NCBI RefSeq assembly: GCF_014205135.1
Contig: NZ_JACHMY010000001.1
Span: 6,510,001-6,574,000, forward strand
Direction: 5' to 3'
Length of the DNA: 64,000 bases
Origin: Kribbella italica
GTDB lineage: Bacteria; Actinomycetota; Actinomycetes; Propionibacteriales; Kribbellaceae
The notes beneath the pieces were generated by a model, which worked only from the letters and a program-made list of their open reading frames with translations, was not told where the DNA came from and ran no database searches. Position 1 is the first letter of the stretch, and each line of letters begins with the position of its first letter. Made by a program: the position numbers and the translations under genes. This document shows, piece after piece, positions 26,497 through 34,478 of the stretch.

Positions 26497-28120
26497 CGTC
26501 CACGCTGTGCAGGCCGGTCGAGCCGTTCGGCGCGGGCGGGGCCTGGCTCTCGACCTGAGGGTTGCCCTTGGCATCGAATGCGCGCACCTGCAGAACGTGG
26601 TTGCCCTGCGGGGCCTCCCAGCTCCAGTGCCACTGCCGCCAGGTGTCGGTCGACGGGTCGGCCGCCAGCGTCGCCTCCTGCCACGGGCCGCCGTCCACGC
26701 GGACCTCGACTTTCGAGACGCCGACATGCTGGTCCCACGCGACACCGGCGACGGTGACCTGACCGCTCGACGCCTTCGACCGCGGGACGTCGATCCGCGA
26801 CGACAGCTTGATCGGCCCGAGTTCGTCCCAGCCGCGCGGCGTCCAGTACGCCTCGAACTGGTCGAACCGGCTCACCTCGATGTCGGTCAGCCACTTCGTC
26901 GCCGACACGTACCCGTACAGGCCCGGTACGACGATCCGGACCGGGAACCCGTGCTCCAGCGGCAACGGCTCGCCGTTCATCGCGAACGCGAGCATCGACT
27001 GCCGGTCGTCGGTGAGCGTGCTGATCGGCGTACCGGCGGTGAAACCGTCCTTCGACGTCGAGAGGATCGCGTCCGCGTCCTTCGAGGGGCGGGCCTCGGC
27101 GAGCAGGTCCTTCAGCAGGACACCGGACCACAGCGCGTTGCCGATCAGGTCGCCGCCGACCTCGTTGCTCACGCAGGTCAGCGTCACCCACTTGTGCACG
27201 ACCTTGCGCTCCAGCAGGTCGGCGAAGCTCAGCTCGAGCTCGCGATCGACCATGCCGTGGATCTTCAGCCGCCAGTCGGACGGCATGATCAGCGGCACCG
27301 AGAGCGCGGTGTCGATCCGGTAGAAGTCCTCGTTCGGCGTCGCCCACGCGACCGCACCGGGAGCCTGTACGCCGGCCGGCGGGTCGAGGCTCGGCGGCGC
27401 CGGGATCCCGAGCCCTTCGCGCGCCTCGGCAACCGCGGCCCGGTGGCCGCCGGCAACCTTGCCCAGGGCACCGACCGCGACGGTGCCGAGGGCGACACCC
27501 GCGGAGAGCTGGAGGAATCCGCGCCGGCTGACGCCGTCGTCGGGGTCGGTGAGGAGACCGGCCAGGCGGTTCGCGAACAGCCGGAGCAGCAGGAGCGCGG
27601 TGATCCCGGCGACCATCGACGGCACGAACCCGGTCTGGCCGGAGTCGGGCCTGGTCGCGGCGGCGATCACGGCGATGCCGGCCAGGACGACGACCACGGC
27701 CGCGCCCGCGACGTACCGGCGTACGGCGAGAATGCCGCCGACGGCGGCGAAGGCGAGCAGCACGACCAGGATGCCGGCCCGGAGCGCGGTCTTGTCGTGC
27801 GTGCCGAACAGGGAGATCGCCAGGTCCTTGAGCCACGGCGGCACGCGGTCGATGAAGGCCGAGCCGATCGCGACCACGGGAGTCTGACGGGTGCCGAGCA
27901 GGGCGGCGGCGACGCTACCGGCGGCGAGGCCTGCGACGGCGGCGAGAACGCCGCCGAGTGCCGCGCGGATCAGCAAGCCACTGCGACGCGGGGAGTTGTC
28001 ACCCGGGTGCTGCGGCGGGAGGTACTGCGGTGGAACCGCCTCCGACGCGCTGCCGGTGCGAAGACCGGTCGAGCCGGCGGTGGTGCCGCGCTGGCCGGTC
28101 GGGACCTGAGGCTGGTTCAC
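26483..28120 (-). CDS. membrane-anchored molybdopterin-dependent oxidoreductase (sulfite oxidase family)
   Basis: A 545-residue protein with two parts. Residues about 45-190 carry four to five membrane helices (LLIRAALGGVLAAVAGLAAG, AGILVVLLAFAAVGGILAVR and so on). A Tat-like SRRGFLQLSAG follows at about 198, then the sulfite-oxidase-type molybdopterin domain with the Mo-ligand cysteine in WVTLTCVSNEVGGDLIGNAL, and a C-terminal Ig-like dimerisation domain (QVTVAGVAWDQHVGVSKVEV). It probably faces outside and oxidises or reduces a small oxyanion or sulfoxide; a haem partner is not next door. Start GTG 28120 has no clear ribosome site. The molybdenum domain is well conserved; the substrate is unknown. 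Confidence 0.87.
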   Translation of the reverse strand: MNQPQVPTGQRGTTAGSTGLRTGSASEAVPPQYLPPQHPGDNSPRRSGLLIRAALGGVLAAVAGLAAGSVAAALLGTRQTPVVAIGSAFIDRVPPWLKDLAISLFGTHDKTALRAGILVVLLAFAAVGGILAVRRYVAGAAVVVVLAGIAVIAAATRPDSGQTGFVPSMVAGITALLLLRLFANRLAGLLTDPDDGVSRRGFLQLSAGVALGTVAVGALGKVAGGHRAAVAEAREGLGIPAPPSLDPPAGVQAPGAVAWATPNEDFYRIDTALSVPLIMPSDWRLKIHGMVDRELELSFADLLERKVVHKWVTLTCVSNEVGGDLIGNALWSGVLLKDLLAEARPSKDADAILSTSKDGFTAGTPISTLTDDRQSMLAFAMNGEPLPLEHGFPVRIVVPGLYGYVSATKWLTDIEVSRFDQFEAYWTPRGWDELGPIKLSSRIDVPRSKASSGQVTVAGVAWDQHVGVSKVEVRVDGGPWQEATLAADPSTDTWRQWHWSWEAPQGNHVLQVRAFDAKGNPQVESQAPPAPNGSTGLHSVDVKVG

Positions 28121-28139
28121 AGGTCAACTGTCCCGCTCG

Positions 28140-28167
28140 GTGGCGCCCGGCACCAGCCGGGCGCCAC
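28140..28167 (-). terminator. hairpin between MarR and oxidoreductase genes
   Basis: GTGGCGCCCGGC (28140-28151) and GCCGGGCGCCAC (28156-28167) pair perfectly over 12 bp around an ACCA tetraloop. It lies between the MarR stop and the oxidoreductase start on the minus strand. No T-run follows, as is common in actinobacteria. It may stop or attenuate read-through into the oxidoreductase gene. Confidence 0.6.
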
Positions 28168-28192
28168 ATCCGTTAGGAGCGGGTAATACGGG

Positions 28193-28744
28193 TCAGTTGC
28201 GGTTGGGGGCGACCGGCGGGAGGCCAGGTCGGCCGTTGGGCCAGCGACGGGCGTTGTCCCGCACCCGCCGGAGCCGGCCGAGCACGAGCTCGCGCTCGTC
28301 GGCCAGCTGGGACATCCACAGGCTGTCGATCTCCAGGAGGTGGTCGGGCAGCGCTTCGCGCAGCCGTCGCTTTCCTTCCTCCGTGAGAACCGCGAACGAA
28401 CCGCGGGCATCGTCGGGACAGGGCTCCCGGCGTACCAGACCGAGGTTCTCGGCGCGGTCGACCAGCCGGGTGATGCCGCCGGTGGTGACGGTCAACTCCC
28501 GGGCGAGTGAGGTGAGACGCTGCTTCTCCCCGTGGCTACGGGCAAGCCGCAGCAACAGTTCGAACATTGCCATTTGCAGACCACTGCGCTTCAGGGAATG
28601 GCGCATCAGATGATCGAGTTCGGCTGCTGCTTCACGCAGCAGGCCGTACGCGGTGATCACGTCGCTGTCCCAGGGTTCGGCGACGGGAGTGGGTTCTGCA
28701 TCGGCGAGCGCTAGGGGCGAGCTAAGCGTAGGCGCGATGGTCAT
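28193..28744 (-). CDS. MarR-family regulator
   Basis: A 183-residue MarR-type repressor. Helices include LREAAAELDHLMRHSLKRSG, the winged helix LTSLARELTVTTGGITRLVD with wing RREPCPDDARGSFAVLTEEG, and a dimerisation tail. An unusual 30-residue N-terminal extension (MTIAPTLSSPLALADAEPTP and on) precedes the fold; a later start near 28660 is possible. The palindrome at 28766-28794, 22-50 bp upstream of the ATG, is a strong candidate for its own operator. It heads toward the oxidoreductase gene but is separated from it by a hairpin. Confidence 0.88.
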   Translation of the reverse strand: MTIAPTLSSPLALADAEPTPVAEPWDSDVITAYGLLREAAAELDHLMRHSLKRSGLQMAMFELLLRLARSHGEKQRLTSLARELTVTTGGITRLVDRAENLGLVRREPCPDDARGSFAVLTEEGKRRLREALPDHLLEIDSLWMSQLADERELVLGRLRRVRDNARRWPNGRPGLPPVAPNRN

Positions 28745-28765
28745 GCGCGGACTCTATTAGCTGAC

Positions 28766-28794
28766 TAGGTCACTTCGCTACACGGGGTGACCTA
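28766..28794. promoter_or_regulatory. MarR-type palindromic operator
   Basis: TAGGTCAC (28766-28773) and GTGACCTA (28787-28794) are perfect inverted 8-mers with a 13-bp spacer. The site lies upstream of the minus-strand MarR start and overlaps where its -35 region should be. Autorepression is inferred. The remaining gap to 28950 holds nothing else recognisable except a lone DnaA-box-like 9-mer. Confidence 0.6.
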
Positions 28795-28950
28795 TCGGCT
28801 ACAGGTCGAGACACGATCGAAGGATTTCCGAGCGTGACCGCCACCGCTCCACGCCGTAACTTGCCCCGCCTGTGGATAACTTCCGCGGCGGTCCCCCGAT
28901 CTTTGCCAGCCTAGAACCTCCAGCACCGCCACACCGACCGGGGGCCCCAG

Positions 28951-29742
28951 ATGACCGACCAGGAAGCCAGCTCGCACTACACCCGAGGCTTCGTCGCCGC
29001 CGCGATCGTCATCGGCGCCATCCTCGTCTGCGGCGCCCTCCTGATCTTCACCGGCGAGCCCTCCGACGCGACCGGTGGCAGTTACTCGCCACCCGCCGAC
29101 AGCACCTCGGTCACCACGGAGCCCGGCAACTCGTCTTCGACTGTTTTCCCTCCGGCCGCAGCGGCCTCAACCCCCGCGACCTCCCCGGCCGCACCACCAC
29201 AAACCTCAGCCACCTGCGATCTCCCCGACGGCGACCAAACCATCCCCACCAAGCCCCCACCAGCAGACGCCTGGGAAGTCAGCCGCCGAGTAGTAGTCCC
29301 CCGCTCAACCACCTACGGCCCCACCACAACGGACAACGACGGCTTCAGAAGATGCTTCGCCCACTCACCAACCGGCGCCGTCTACGCCGCCTACAACGCG
29401 ATCGCCGCCCTCGGTGACCAGCGCCAGGCCATCCCCACCACCAAGAAACTCATGCTCCCCGGCCCCGACACCACCGCCCTCCTCACCAAGCTCAAGTCCG
29501 AAGAACCGACAGACGGAGCGGCAGCCCAACTGGCCGGCTACAGAATCCTCGACGCAACGAAAGACCGCGTCACCGTCGTACTCGCCCTCCCCGTCGAGGA
29601 GGAGTACATGAGCGCCAACCTCACCCTCGTCTGGCACGACGACGACTGGCGCGTCGTCCCGCCCACACAGGGCGGCCAGTTCGGCGCCCCGTTCTCCCAG
29701 CACCGCGACCTCGACGACTTCGTCACCTGGAAGGGACTCTGA
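28951..29742 (+). CDS. membrane-anchored protein of conjugation/T4SS-like pair, unknown function
   Basis: A 263-residue protein with one membrane helix at residues 13-35 (GFVAAAIVIGAILVCGALLI), a Ser/Thr/Pro/Ala-rich linker of about 50 residues, and an outer globular domain (GPTTTDNDGFRRCFAHSPTG and AVYAAYNAIAAL) resembling proteins encoded beside TrbL/VirB6-like genes in actinomycete conjugation modules. The C-terminal part may adopt the NTF2-like fold of VirB8/TcpC proteins; this is a guess. The linker contains the second copy of the 42-bp repeat (29152-29193). Its stop overlaps the next ATG (TGATG), so the two are co-translated. Confidence 0.6.
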   Translation: MTDQEASSHYTRGFVAAAIVIGAILVCGALLIFTGEPSDATGGSYSPPADSTSVTTEPGNSSSTVFPPAAAASTPATSPAAPPQTSATCDLPDGDQTIPTKPPPADAWEVSRRVVVPRSTTYGPTTTDNDGFRRCFAHSPTGAVYAAYNAIAALGDQRQAIPTTKKLMLPGPDTTALLTKLKSEEPTDGAAAQLAGYRILDATKDRVTVVLALPVEEEYMSANLTLVWHDDDWRVVPPTQGGQFGAPFSQHRDLDDFVTWKGL

Positions 29743-31046
29743 TGTGCAGCCCAGTGGATGTGCCGTGCGGCATCAAAGAGGGCTTCGCCTCGATGGTGAC
29801 CAGCCAGTTCGATCTCCTCGCCGCCAAGCTCGGTGACCTCGCGACGTCCGGCCTGCAGGCGGTCTCGACGTTCTGGATCACGAACGAACAGGTCCAGCCC
29901 GCCGCGATCGCCACCCAGCAAGGCAGCACCTGGACCCCCAGCGAACCGGTCGCCCTCCTGCACGGCCACACGATGACCCTCTCGATCACGGTCTTCGTGA
30001 TCGCGGTCATCATCGCCGGGATGCGCACGGCCTGGGAGCAGCGCGCCGAACCCCTCCGCGACCTGCTCAAGTCGACCCTGACCTTCGTCCTGGTCGCCGG
30101 CGCCGGTACGGCGGTCATCCAGCTCCTGGTGGAGATCTCGGACGGCGTTTCGCTGGCCATCATCAAGGACGCACGCTTCGACTCAGCCTCCGACAAGGCG
30201 GTCGGAGAAGCGTTGTTCCAAGGCATCAGCCTGTCCAAGGCGACCGCCGACTTCCCGCTGGTCGCCGCGATGTTCTTCGCCGTCGCGGTGTTCATGGCGT
30301 CCGTCGTCCAGGTGATCCTGCTACTGATCCGCTCCGCGATGCTCGTCCTCCTCGCCGGAACGTTCCCGCTCGCCGCGGCGGCGACGAACACGGAGGTCGG
30401 CAAGGCCTGGTTCCGCAAGTACTGCGGCTGGGTGCTGGCCTTCGTCGCCTACAAACCCGCCGCCGCACTCGTCTACGCGGCCGCGATCAAGATGACCGAC
30501 GCGGGCCTGCGGCAGCAGACCGGCAACACCCTCGTCAACGCGATGGGCGGGCTGATGATGATGCTCCTCGCCGTGTTCGCCCTGCCCGCGCTGCTCCGCC
30601 TCGTCGTACCGGTCACCGCGGCTGTAGCCGGCGGAGCCGCCGGCAGCGGCGCCACCCTGGCGGACCCGGGCGGCCTGGCCTCCGGCGCGATCAACGCCGG
30701 CCGAGGCTCCTTGGGCGCCAGGTCCGGCGGTGGAGGCGGCCGCAGCGGCGGCGGAGGTGGGGGCGGTGGAGGAGGTGGCGGCGGCGCTTTGAAGGGCGCA
30801 GCCTCCGGCGCCATCGGCGTCGGCCTGGCCGCCGGCGGCGCTGCGATGAGCGGTACGAAGAAGGCCGGCGGCGCACTGGCCGGCGCTGCGGCCCACTCAG
30901 CAGGCGAACCAGGCGGCGGTACTCCCACCTCCGGCACGGGCGGCGGGGGTCGAGGCTGGAGCACCTCCCGCCGCCCCAAGCCCACCAAGTCCTCCAGCGC
31001 CGAGTCCACCCCCGCCCCCGCAGGCCCCACCGGCAGCAACCCGTGA
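29742..31046 (+). CDS. TrbL/VirB6-like polytopic membrane protein
   Basis: A 434-residue protein with a short Cys-containing N terminus (MCSPVDVPCGIKEGF), an amphipathic segment and five to six membrane helices between residues 70 and 300 (MTLSITVFVIAVIIAGMRTA; VAAMFFAVAVFMASVVQVIL; LMMMLLAVFALPALLRLVVP). This layout matches TrbL/VirB6-type channel components of type IV secretion. The C-terminal 130 residues are low-complexity Gly/Ala/Ser/Pro, including a poly-Gly run at about 330-347. No other transfer gene (VirB4, TraD, relaxase) is in the window, so the pair is isolated. It might be a domesticated remnant or a secretion system whose other parts lie elsewhere. Confidence 0.65.
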   Translation: MCSPVDVPCGIKEGFASMVTSQFDLLAAKLGDLATSGLQAVSTFWITNEQVQPAAIATQQGSTWTPSEPVALLHGHTMTLSITVFVIAVIIAGMRTAWEQRAEPLRDLLKSTLTFVLVAGAGTAVIQLLVEISDGVSLAIIKDARFDSASDKAVGEALFQGISLSKATADFPLVAAMFFAVAVFMASVVQVILLLIRSAMLVLLAGTFPLAAAATNTEVGKAWFRKYCGWVLAFVAYKPAAALVYAAAIKMTDAGLRQQTGNTLVNAMGGLMMMLLAVFALPALLRLVVPVTAAVAGGAAGSGATLADPGGLASGAINAGRGSLGARSGGGGGRSGGGGGGGGGGGGGALKGAASGAIGVGLAAGGAAMSGTKKAGGALAGAAAHSAGEPGGGTPTSGTGGGGRGWSTSRRPKPTKSSSAESTPAPAGPTGSNP

Positions 31047-31088
31047 CCCGCTCGCCCGACGACCCTTCAGACCACGGAAGATTGCCGT

Positions 31089-31877
31089 ATGCCCTTGGAA
31101 CGTATCGCCCTGATCTCCGACGTCCACGGCAACCTCACCGCACTGGAGGCAGTGCTCGCCGACATCGAGTCGCGCGGGATCCGGCGCATCTTCAACCTGG
31201 GCGACTACGTCGGCAAAGGCCCGCGCGGGCAAGCCGTGGTCGACCGCTGCCAAGAGGTCTGCGAGGTCAACATCCTCGGCAACTGGGACGACTTCCTCCC
31301 CGACCCGGACCGCACCGTCGACAACGAGGGCATGCGCTGGTGGAAGAACGAGCTCCGCGAGGACCAGTGGAAGTGGCTGCGCGGACTCCCGTTCTGCCAC
31401 GACTTCGCCCTCAGCGGTCGCCAGATCCGCTTGTTCCACGCCTCCGCAAGCACGGTCCACCACCGGGTCAGGTTCGACCACGACGAGCAGGAGTTCCTCG
31501 ACATGTTCGAGAACACCCCGGCGACCGGTGACGGCCCACGACCGACCGTCGTCGGGTACGGCGACACCCACGACGCCTACTACGAGGTCGACCTCGATCG
31601 CACCCTGTTCAACACCGGCAGCGTCGGCAACAGCCTCGGCGACACCACCCCCGTCTACGTCATCCTCGAAGGCGTCCCCGACGCACCGGGCCCGGCGCCG
31701 TTCTCGATCCAGTTCGTCCGCGTCCCGTACGACGCCGCAGCCGAGCTCGAAGTCGCCCGCACCCTCGGCATGCCCGAACTCAACGGCTACGAGTCCGAGA
31801 TCATCCACGGCGTCTACCGCGGCGACCTCTACAGCGGCACGACCCCGACGTACCACCGCCCCCCACGCCCGGCCTGA
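31089..31877 (+). CDS. metallophosphoesterase (YfcE-like)
   Basis: A 262-residue calcineurin-like phosphoesterase. Metal-binding motifs are ALISDVHGNL at the N terminus, FNLGDYVGKG, and VNILGNWDDF in place of the usual GNHD/GNCD; a late GYGDTHDAYY replaces the common GHTH with DTH. Many actinomycetes have such proteins, which act on phosphodiesters or nucleotides; the substrate is unknown. It is 42 bp after the TrbL-like gene on the same strand. No signal peptide. The variant third motif (NWDD) is worth noting, but metal ligands Asn and Asp remain. Confidence 0.82.
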   Translation: MPLERIALISDVHGNLTALEAVLADIESRGIRRIFNLGDYVGKGPRGQAVVDRCQEVCEVNILGNWDDFLPDPDRTVDNEGMRWWKNELREDQWKWLRGLPFCHDFALSGRQIRLFHASASTVHHRVRFDHDEQEFLDMFENTPATGDGPRPTVVGYGDTHDAYYEVDLDRTLFNTGSVGNSLGDTTPVYVILEGVPDAPGPAPFSIQFVRVPYDAAAELEVARTLGMPELNGYESEIIHGVYRGDLYSGTTPTYHRPPRPA

Positions 31878-31890
31878 CGAGCAACCTCAC

Positions 31891-32535
31891 TCACCGCACC
31901 AGCAAGGCCTCTGAGCCAACCGGTACGTATCCGGCGGCCAGGAACATGCGTAGGGATGCGGCGTTGCCCGGTGTGACCTGGGCCCAGATGTGCGTCCCGG
32001 CCGGTACCAGGGCTCGGGCCGCTTGGGCCAGTTGGCGCCCGACGCCTCGCCCTCGGGAGCTCTCGAGCACCTCCAAGGCGACCTCCTGCCGACCGGCCAG
32101 GCCGAGACCGGTGAGCACCAGACCGCCACTGGACGTCGTGTAGGCTCGGACCTCATCGCGATAACGCCGAGCCCGCCGGATCCTCGGGTGCGACTCGTCG
32201 GTGAACGGCGTCAGTCCCGCGAGCAGTTCGGCGCGCTCGGAGTCGTCGGTGAGCGCCGGCGCGAGCAGCATCGCGTCGATGCCGTTGACCTCGCGGCCGG
32301 TGAACTGTTCGAGCGCGTGCAGGAACGGCGGGTTGAGCGGCGCGGCCAGGTCGGTCGGGTCGAGGTGCTCGGCGATCCACTCCGGCGGGACGTCCGCGGC
32401 GACGACGAGGTGCCCGGTCAGGCCGATCACGCAGGTGTCGCGCGCCGACGGCGCCGGGACGACGGACGTGGTCAGGTCGGGGGCAGGGAAGACGCCCTGC
32501 TCGATCCCGCGCAGAATGTCGGCCAGAGTTGTCAT
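31891..32535 (-). CDS. GNAT-family acetyltransferase
   Basis: A 214-residue protein whose C-terminal third is a GNAT fold: VALEVLESSRGRGVGRQLAQ is the acetyl-CoA-binding Q/RxxGxG/A motif and TPGNAASLRMFLAAGYVPVG is the final strand-helix. The N-terminal 130 residues (MTTLADILRGIEQGVFPAPD) are not recognisable and may be a substrate-specific domain. I chose ATG 32535; in-frame starts upstream reach 32643 but overlap an inverted repeat and look non-coding. It is divergent from the HMG-CoA lyase gene. Substrate unknown. Confidence 0.75.
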   Translation of the reverse strand: MTTLADILRGIEQGVFPAPDLTTSVVPAPSARDTCVIGLTGHLVVAADVPPEWIAEHLDPTDLAAPLNPPFLHALEQFTGREVNGIDAMLLAPALTDDSERAELLAGLTPFTDESHPRIRRARRYRDEVRAYTTSSGGLVLTGLGLAGRQEVALEVLESSRGRGVGRQLAQAARALVPAGTHIWAQVTPGNAASLRMFLAAGYVPVGSEALLVR

Positions 32536-32659
32536 CACGAGCCATTCTGGGGGAGAACCCGCCGGCATCGGAGGAAACCCCTCCCGGTCCGGCGCGAGCA
32601 GCAGGACCGAGCACCCGGCCACCTGGTCGACGCGCCCGGGCAACGCCAGAGGCCGGCCG

Positions 32660-32697
32660 ACCGGTGGGCCCGAGGCAGCGAGGGCCGGCCCACCGGT
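32660..32697. repeat. inverted repeat in the GNAT/HMG-CoA lyase divergent interval
   Basis: ACCGGTGGGCC (32660-32670) and GGCCCACCGGT (32687-32697) are perfect 11-bp arms around 16 bp. Placed between divergent genes, it is more likely an operator than a terminator. The rest of the 244-bp interval (32536-32779) shows no other gene or site that I can support. Confidence 0.45.
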
Positions 32698-32779
32698 TGG
32701 CCCGGACGACAGGCACGAGCGGACGGACGACGAGTCCCAGGACGTGCCGAGCAGAGGTTCGCCGTACGGCGGGCCCGGG

Positions 32780-33718
32780 ATGGAGGCAAGGGTGCGGAAG
32801 CCGCAGCGGGCGACGGTCGACGGGCTGCCGGAGCGGGTGACGATCTACGAGGTCGGGCCGCGGGACGGGTTGCAGAACGAGGACGCGATCGTGGACGTCG
32901 CCGTGAAGGCCGAGTTCGTCCGGCGGCTCGCCGGCGCGGGGCTGACGACGATCGAGACGACCAGCTTCGTGCATCCCCAGTGGGTTCCCCAGCTGGCCGA
33001 CGCGGCGGAGCTGCTGAAGCTGATCGAGCTGCCGGACGCCGTACGGGCGCCTGTTCTGGTCCCGAACGAACGCGGTCTCGACCGCGCCCTCGAAGCCGGC
33101 GTCCGGGAGATCGCGATCTTCGCCAGTGGGACCGAGACGTTCGCGCAGAAGAACCTGAACTCGACGCTCGACGACCAGTTCGCGATGTTCACGCCGACGG
33201 TCGAGCGCGCGCTGGCGGCCGGTCTCGCGGTCCGCGGCTACGTTTCGATGTGTTACGGCGACCCGTGGGAGGGCGACGTACCGGTCGGCCAGGTCGTCGC
33301 CGTCACCAAGCGCCTCGCCGACCTCGGCTGCCACGAACTCTCCCTCGGCGACACCATCGGCGTCGCCACCCCCGGCCAGGTCGTCGACCTGATCAGCGGG
33401 CTCCAAAAGGCCGGCGTCGGCGTCGACCAGCTCGCCGTCCACTTCCACGACACGTACGGCCAGGCGCTCGCCAACACCCTCACGGCCCTCCGCGAAGGCG
33501 TCACCGTCGTCGACAGCTCAGCGGGCGGCCTCGGCGGTTGCCCGTACGCCGAGTCCGCCACCGGCAACCTCGCCACCGAAGACCTCGTCTGGCAACTCGA
33601 CGGCCTGGGCATCGAAACCGGCGTAGACCTCGAAAAGCTCGTCGCCACGAGCGTCTGGATGTCGAAGCAACTGGGCAAACCCGCCGCCAGCCGAGTAGTC
33701 CAAGCCCTAGCGGGCTAG
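32780..33718 (+). CDS. hydroxymethylglutaryl-CoA lyase
   Basis: A 312-residue TIM-barrel enzyme that splits HMG-CoA into acetyl-CoA and acetoacetate, the last step of leucine and some isoprenoid catabolism. EVGPRDGLQNE holds the catalytic Arg/Asp pair, SLGDTIGVATPGQV and VHFHDTYGQAL provide metal-binding residues, and SSAGGLGGCPYAESATGN is the HMG-CoA lyase signature with the active-site cysteine. Length is normal for the short bacterial form. ATG 32780 is used. It could serve the carboxylase operon at 413-5024 if that makes 3-methylglutaconyl-CoA; the 25-kb distance makes this only a suggestion. Confidence 0.9.
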   Translation: MEARVRKPQRATVDGLPERVTIYEVGPRDGLQNEDAIVDVAVKAEFVRRLAGAGLTTIETTSFVHPQWVPQLADAAELLKLIELPDAVRAPVLVPNERGLDRALEAGVREIAIFASGTETFAQKNLNSTLDDQFAMFTPTVERALAAGLAVRGYVSMCYGDPWEGDVPVGQVVAVTKRLADLGCHELSLGDTIGVATPGQVVDLISGLQKAGVGVDQLAVHFHDTYGQALANTLTALREGVTVVDSSAGGLGGCPYAESATGNLATEDLVWQLDGLGIETGVDLEKLVATSVWMSKQLGKPAASRVVQALAG

Positions 33719-33736
33719 CTGGTTACTCACACCTCA

Positions 33737-33771
33737 CAGGTGCCGGCCACCGGACTGCTGGCCGGTACCTG
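33737..33771. terminator. hairpin between convergent HMG-CoA lyase and GrpB genes
   Basis: CAGGTGCCGGCCA (33737-33749) pairs with TGGCCGGTACCTG (33759-33771), 13 bp with one G-T-type mismatch and a 9-nt loop. It fills the 74-bp gap between two stop codons, so it can end both transcripts. No T-tract. Confidence 0.65.
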
Positions 33772-33792
33772 GTGGATTGAGGCCTTCGCCGG

Positions 33793-34356
33793 CTAACTCG
33801 GGCTCCAACCGGTCTGCGCGGCCCAGCGTTCGGCGCCGGTCATCAGTACGGCAGTGGCCGGCGCTTTGATCTGCCCGTAGTCGGTCAGCCGTGGCAGACT
33901 CGCCGCCAGCCGTTGCTTGAACGCGCCCCACCCGGCCCGCGCCGCCTCGTCCGCCCGCAGGTAGTCGCGAAACAGCAAGGCGTACCGCGCGTTGGCCCCA
34001 CCCGCGAGCCGCACATGTACGTTGCACGTCCGGGCCCCGACCGCCGGCGCGAACACGAGCTTCCGGGACTCGACCCCAGTCGACACCTCAACCCGGTTCC
34101 ACACCTCGGGCCGCAGCCGGTATCCGGCAGCGGTCAGCGGATCCACCAGCTCGTCGAGCGACGCGACCCGCAGCTGGACGTCGATGCAGCCTTTGGCCGC
34201 GAGCCCGGGCACCGAGGTGGACCCGACGTGATCGATCGTCGGAGCGAGCCGCCCGACAACCGCGCGCAACTGGTCGGCGAGAGCGGCAAACTCGTCCGGC
34301 CAGGAGGCCCGGTAGTCGACTACCACAGCATCGAACCGCTCATCAGCAAAGGGCAT
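33793..34356 (-). CDS. GrpB/UPF0157 nucleotidyltransferase-like protein
   Basis: A 187-residue GrpB-family protein, a nucleotidyltransferase-fold group of uncertain role. The core block IDHVGSTSVPGLAAKGCIDV carries the GS motif and the Asp of the DxD-like site; HVRLAGGANARYALLFRDYL is the second conserved block. Similar proteins sometimes occur fused to CoaE, but this one stands alone. A second GrpB protein is encoded at 54843-55376. It is convergent with the lyase gene. Substrate unknown. Confidence 0.83.
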   Translation of the reverse strand: MPFADERFDAVVVDYRASWPDEFAALADQLRAVVGRLAPTIDHVGSTSVPGLAAKGCIDVQLRVASLDELVDPLTAAGYRLRPEVWNRVEVSTGVESRKLVFAPAVGARTCNVHVRLAGGANARYALLFRDYLRADEAARAGWGAFKQRLAASLPRLTDYGQIKAPATAVLMTGAERWAAQTGWSPS

Positions 34357-34478
34357 CCCGCGATGATCGCAGATCTGTCGTGGTGGGAAGGACGGGCTGT
34401 CACCTAGGCCGCGGTCGCGTCGCCGAGGCTGCCGGAGCGCGAGCGCGGGGTGGGGCTGCGGCGGTCACGATGCCTACT

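Noticed and set aside
28871..28879. TGTGGATAA, a perfect DnaA-box-like 9-mer
   Set aside because: A single box with no cluster, AT-rich region or replication gene nearby; one copy can occur by chance.
30725..30790. GC-rich glycine-codon tract considered as CRISPR-like or minisatellite repeats
   Set aside because: Irregular GGN codons without constant unit or spacers; it is a poly-glycine coding stretch.
32536..32779. Possible extra N-terminal coding for GNAT up to 32643
   Set aside because: It crosses a perfect 11-bp inverted repeat and has no ribosome site; the divergent interval is more likely regulatory.
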